The notes under the pieces are model-generated. The model searched no databases. It saw only the letters and a program-made list of their open reading frames with translations, and had not been told where the DNA came from. 64,000 nt of DNA from Gemmatimonadales bacterium (GTDB lineage: Bacteria; Gemmatimonadota; Gemmatimonadetes; Gemmatimonadales; GWC2-71-9): assembly GCA_036265815.1 (NCBI GenBank), contig DATAOI010000033.1, forward strand, positions 1 through 64,000, in the 5' to 3' direction. Position numbers and translations under genes: made by a program. Below are positions 62,315 through 64,000 of this stretch, one piece after another; position 1 is the stretch's first letter; each line of letters opens with the position of its first letter.

Positions 62315-63763
62315 ATGAGTGAGCCTGCCAAACGCCTCGAACCTCCCCGCCCGGCCGCGCCCGCGGCCGCGGAAGCGCTCGACCTGTGGACTGTGGTCAA
62401 GGAATCGGTCCGGGGCGAGCTGCACCACGACTTCACCGAAGGCCCGATCGGCCGGGCCATCCTGCTCCTGGCCATCCCGATGGTACTGGAGATGGCGCTG
62501 GAGAGCGTCTTCGCGGTGGCGGACATCTTCTGGGTCTCCCATCTGGGCCCCGATGCCGTAGCCACGGTGGGCCTCACCGAATCCCTGCTCTCGCTGGTCT
62601 ACGCGCTCGCCATGGGCCTCGGCATCGGGGCGACGGCGGTGGTGGCGCGGCGCATCGGGGAGAAGAACCCGGAGGAGGCGGCCCGCGCCGCGGTCCAGGC
62701 CCTCGCCCTGGCGCTCATCGTATCGATCGTGCTGGGCACCGCCGGCGCGCTGCTCGCGCCGCGGCTCCTGGCGCTCATGGGCGCCTCGCCCGGCGTGATG
62801 GCCGTGGGCCGCGGCTACATCACCATCATGCTGGGCGGCGAAGCGGCGATCATCGTCCTGTTCGTGGTGAACGCCGTGTTCCGCGGGGCCGGAGACGCGG
62901 CCATCGCGATGCGGGTGCTCTGGCTGGCCAACACCATCAACATCGTGCTGGGGCCGCTGCTCATCTTCGGCGTGGGCCCGTTCCCCAGGCTCGGGGTCAC
63001 CGGTGCCGCCATCGCCACGACCACCGGCCGCTCCGTCGGCGCGCTCTACGCCGTGGTGCGGCTCTTCCGCCACGGGAGCCGGGTGCCGGCCAGCCGACGG
63101 CACGTCACCCTCGACTTCGGCATGATGGCGCAGATCCTCCGCCTCGGGTCCTCCGCGTCGATCCAGAGCCTGATCGGGATGGCGAGCTGGATCGGGCTGG
63201 TCCGGATCCTGGCCAGCTACGGGAGCGCCGCGCTCGCGGGCTACACCATCGCCATCCGGCTCATCATCTTCGCCCTGTTGCCCTCGTGGGGTCTCAGCAA
63301 TGCCGCAGCTACCATGGTGGGCCAGGGGCTCGGCGCCCGGAAGCCCGACCGGGCGGAGGCGGCGGTGTGGCGCGCGGGAGGGTACAACGCCGTGTTCCTC
63401 TCGGTCGTCGGTATCGTGTTCTTCGCTGCGGCATCGCTGATTCTGCGGGGCTTCACCGCGGATCCCGTGGTGACCGGCTTCGCCGTGCGCTGCCTCCGGA
63501 TCGTGGCGCTGGGATTCCCGCTCTACGCCTACGGAATGGTGCTGACCCAGTCGTTCAACGGCGCGGGCGATACCTGGACCCCGACCTGGCTCAACCTCTG
63601 CTGCTTCTGGCTGTTCGAGATCCCACTCGCTTGGGGGCTCGCGGGGCCTGGCGGGCTCGGCCCCACCGGGGTGTTCTGGGCGATGATGGCGGCATTTTCG
63701 CTGCTTGCCGTGGCGAGCGCGTGGGTGTTTCGACGAGGGACATGGAAGACGCGGGTGGTGTGA
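62315..63763 (+). CDS. MATE-family efflux transporter
   Basis: 482 residues with 12 TM helices after a cytoplasmic Pro/Ala-rich N-terminus. Family motifs: ILLLAIPMVLEMALESVFAVADIFWV in helix 1, VGLTESL in helix 2, and the matching second half beginning LRLGSSASIQSLIGM. MATE exporters expel cationic drugs or metabolites using Na+ or H+. It follows the DUF5995-like gene by 44 nt and may share its transcript. Confidence 0.92.
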   Translation: MSEPAKRLEPPRPAAPAAAEALDLWTVVKESVRGELHHDFTEGPIGRAILLLAIPMVLEMALESVFAVADIFWVSHLGPDAVATVGLTESLLSLVYALAMGLGIGATAVVARRIGEKNPEEAARAAVQALALALIVSIVLGTAGALLAPRLLALMGASPGVMAVGRGYITIMLGGEAAIIVLFVVNAVFRGAGDAAIAMRVLWLANTINIVLGPLLIFGVGPFPRLGVTGAAIATTTGRSVGALYAVVRLFRHGSRVPASRRHVTLDFGMMAQILRLGSSASIQSLIGMASWIGLVRILASYGSAALAGYTIAIRLIIFALLPSWGLSNAAATMVGQGLGARKPDRAEAAVWRAGGYNAVFLSVVGIVFFAAASLILRGFTADPVVTGFAVRCLRIVALGFPLYAYGMVLTQSFNGAGDTWTPTWLNLCCFWLFEIPLAWGLAGPGGLGPTGVFWAMMAAFSLLAVASAWVFRRGTWKTRVV

Positions 63764-63782
63764 GCCCGCGCGGCGCCAACCG

Positions 63783-64000
63783 TCAGGCTGATGGCTCGGC
63801 TGACGGCTCCGCTGCCGGTCCGGTCCCGCGGCCCCGGGCGCGGCGCTCCGGCAGCAGCGCACCCAGTACGGAGAGCGGGAAGTAGACGGCCTCGCGTATC
63901 CCGGGCACGGTGGTGAGCGCGCGGAGCGGCTGGGGCATCTGGCCCCGGATCTCCTCGACCAGCGCCGCGACGATCACCCGCCGGTCGGCCTGTGCCGACT
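63783..64000 (-). CDS. Hypothetical protein, 5' part beyond window
   Basis: The frame is open at the right edge, so the N-terminus is missing. The visible 71 residues read DRRVIVAALVEEIRGQMPQ, then PGIREAVYFPLSVLGALLPE, and an Arg/Gly/Ala/Pro/Ser tail. I do not recognise the family. It is convergent with the MATE gene, 19 nt away. Confidence 0.55.
   Translation of the reverse strand, partial: SAQADRRVIVAALVEEIRGQMPQPLRALTTVPGIREAVYFPLSVLGALLPERRARGRGTGPAAEPSAEPSA

Noticed and set aside
63780-63806. CCGTCAG...CTGACGG hairpin as terminator
   Set aside because: It overlaps the coding end of the right-edge gene and has a short 7-bp stem with no T-tract.
1-64000. tRNA, rRNA or intact transposase genes
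   Set aside because: None could be recognised on either strand.

Overview
The window is a GC-rich (roughly two thirds G+C by eye), gene-dense piece of a free-living Gram-negative chromosome. TonB-linked SusC and SusD homologues, an OmpA-type porin, many lipoproteins, a eukaryotic-type Ser/Thr kinase and NarL-type two-component pairs, all in high-GC DNA, suggest a Gemmatimonadota-like soil bacterium. This assignment is inference from gene content. No tRNA, rRNA, CRISPR array or intact insertion sequence was seen.

Region by region. 0-11 kb: a left-edge Ig-like lipoprotein, a flippase-like membrane protein, OmpA, small hypotheticals, an alpha/beta hydrolase that lacks its catalytic His, an AhpD-like/ChrB pair behind a strong palindrome, a bifunctional sugar-phosphate aldolase/dehydrogenase and a YVTN beta-propeller lipoprotein. 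Two repeat structures lie here: phased decamers (9781-9867) and a 300-bp fold-back element (11192-11491). 11.5-40.8 kb: a large island for D-amino-acid and D-peptide use. 41-48 kb: signalling genes (GAF/PAS kinase with response regulator, orphan receiver, kinase-less PAS/receiver protein, Ser/Thr kinase). 48.7-55.1 kb: a duplicated lipoprotein, a GH20 hexosaminidase, a decayed cupredoxin gene, a lipoprotein and a methyltransferase. 55.3-64 kb: a second PAS kinase/regulator pair, a secreted M24 peptidase, a frameshifted MFS transporter, a DUF5995-like protein, a MATE exporter and a right-edge partial gene.

The island is the most interesting part. Four genes whose start and stop codons overlap (16754-21322) encode an N-acylamino-acid racemase of the enolase superfamily, an APC amino acid permease, a COG3375-type GNAT acyltransferase and an M20 deacylase. 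Racemase, acyltransferase and deacylase are the three enzymes of the known irreversible D-to-L amino acid route (acylate the D-amino acid, racemise the N-acyl form, hydrolyse the L-form). Around them sit two D-aminoacylase-like lipoproteins, six serine beta-lactamase-fold hydrolases plus a seventh fused to a VanX-type D-Ala-D-Ala dipeptidase, a SusC/SusD pair, an S9 peptidase and a GntR/FCD regulator. I infer uptake of D-amino-acid-containing peptides (for example peptidoglycan stems or nonribosomal peptides), periplasmic trimming, import of free D-amino acids and conversion to L-amino acids.

A TGTATAC box lies at four island promoters, twice overlapping a start codon. At three promoters two NTGTAT boxes are spaced exactly 12 bp apart. 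The divergent gntR/susC promoter carries one of these, so the GntR protein is the likely regulator of the whole island.
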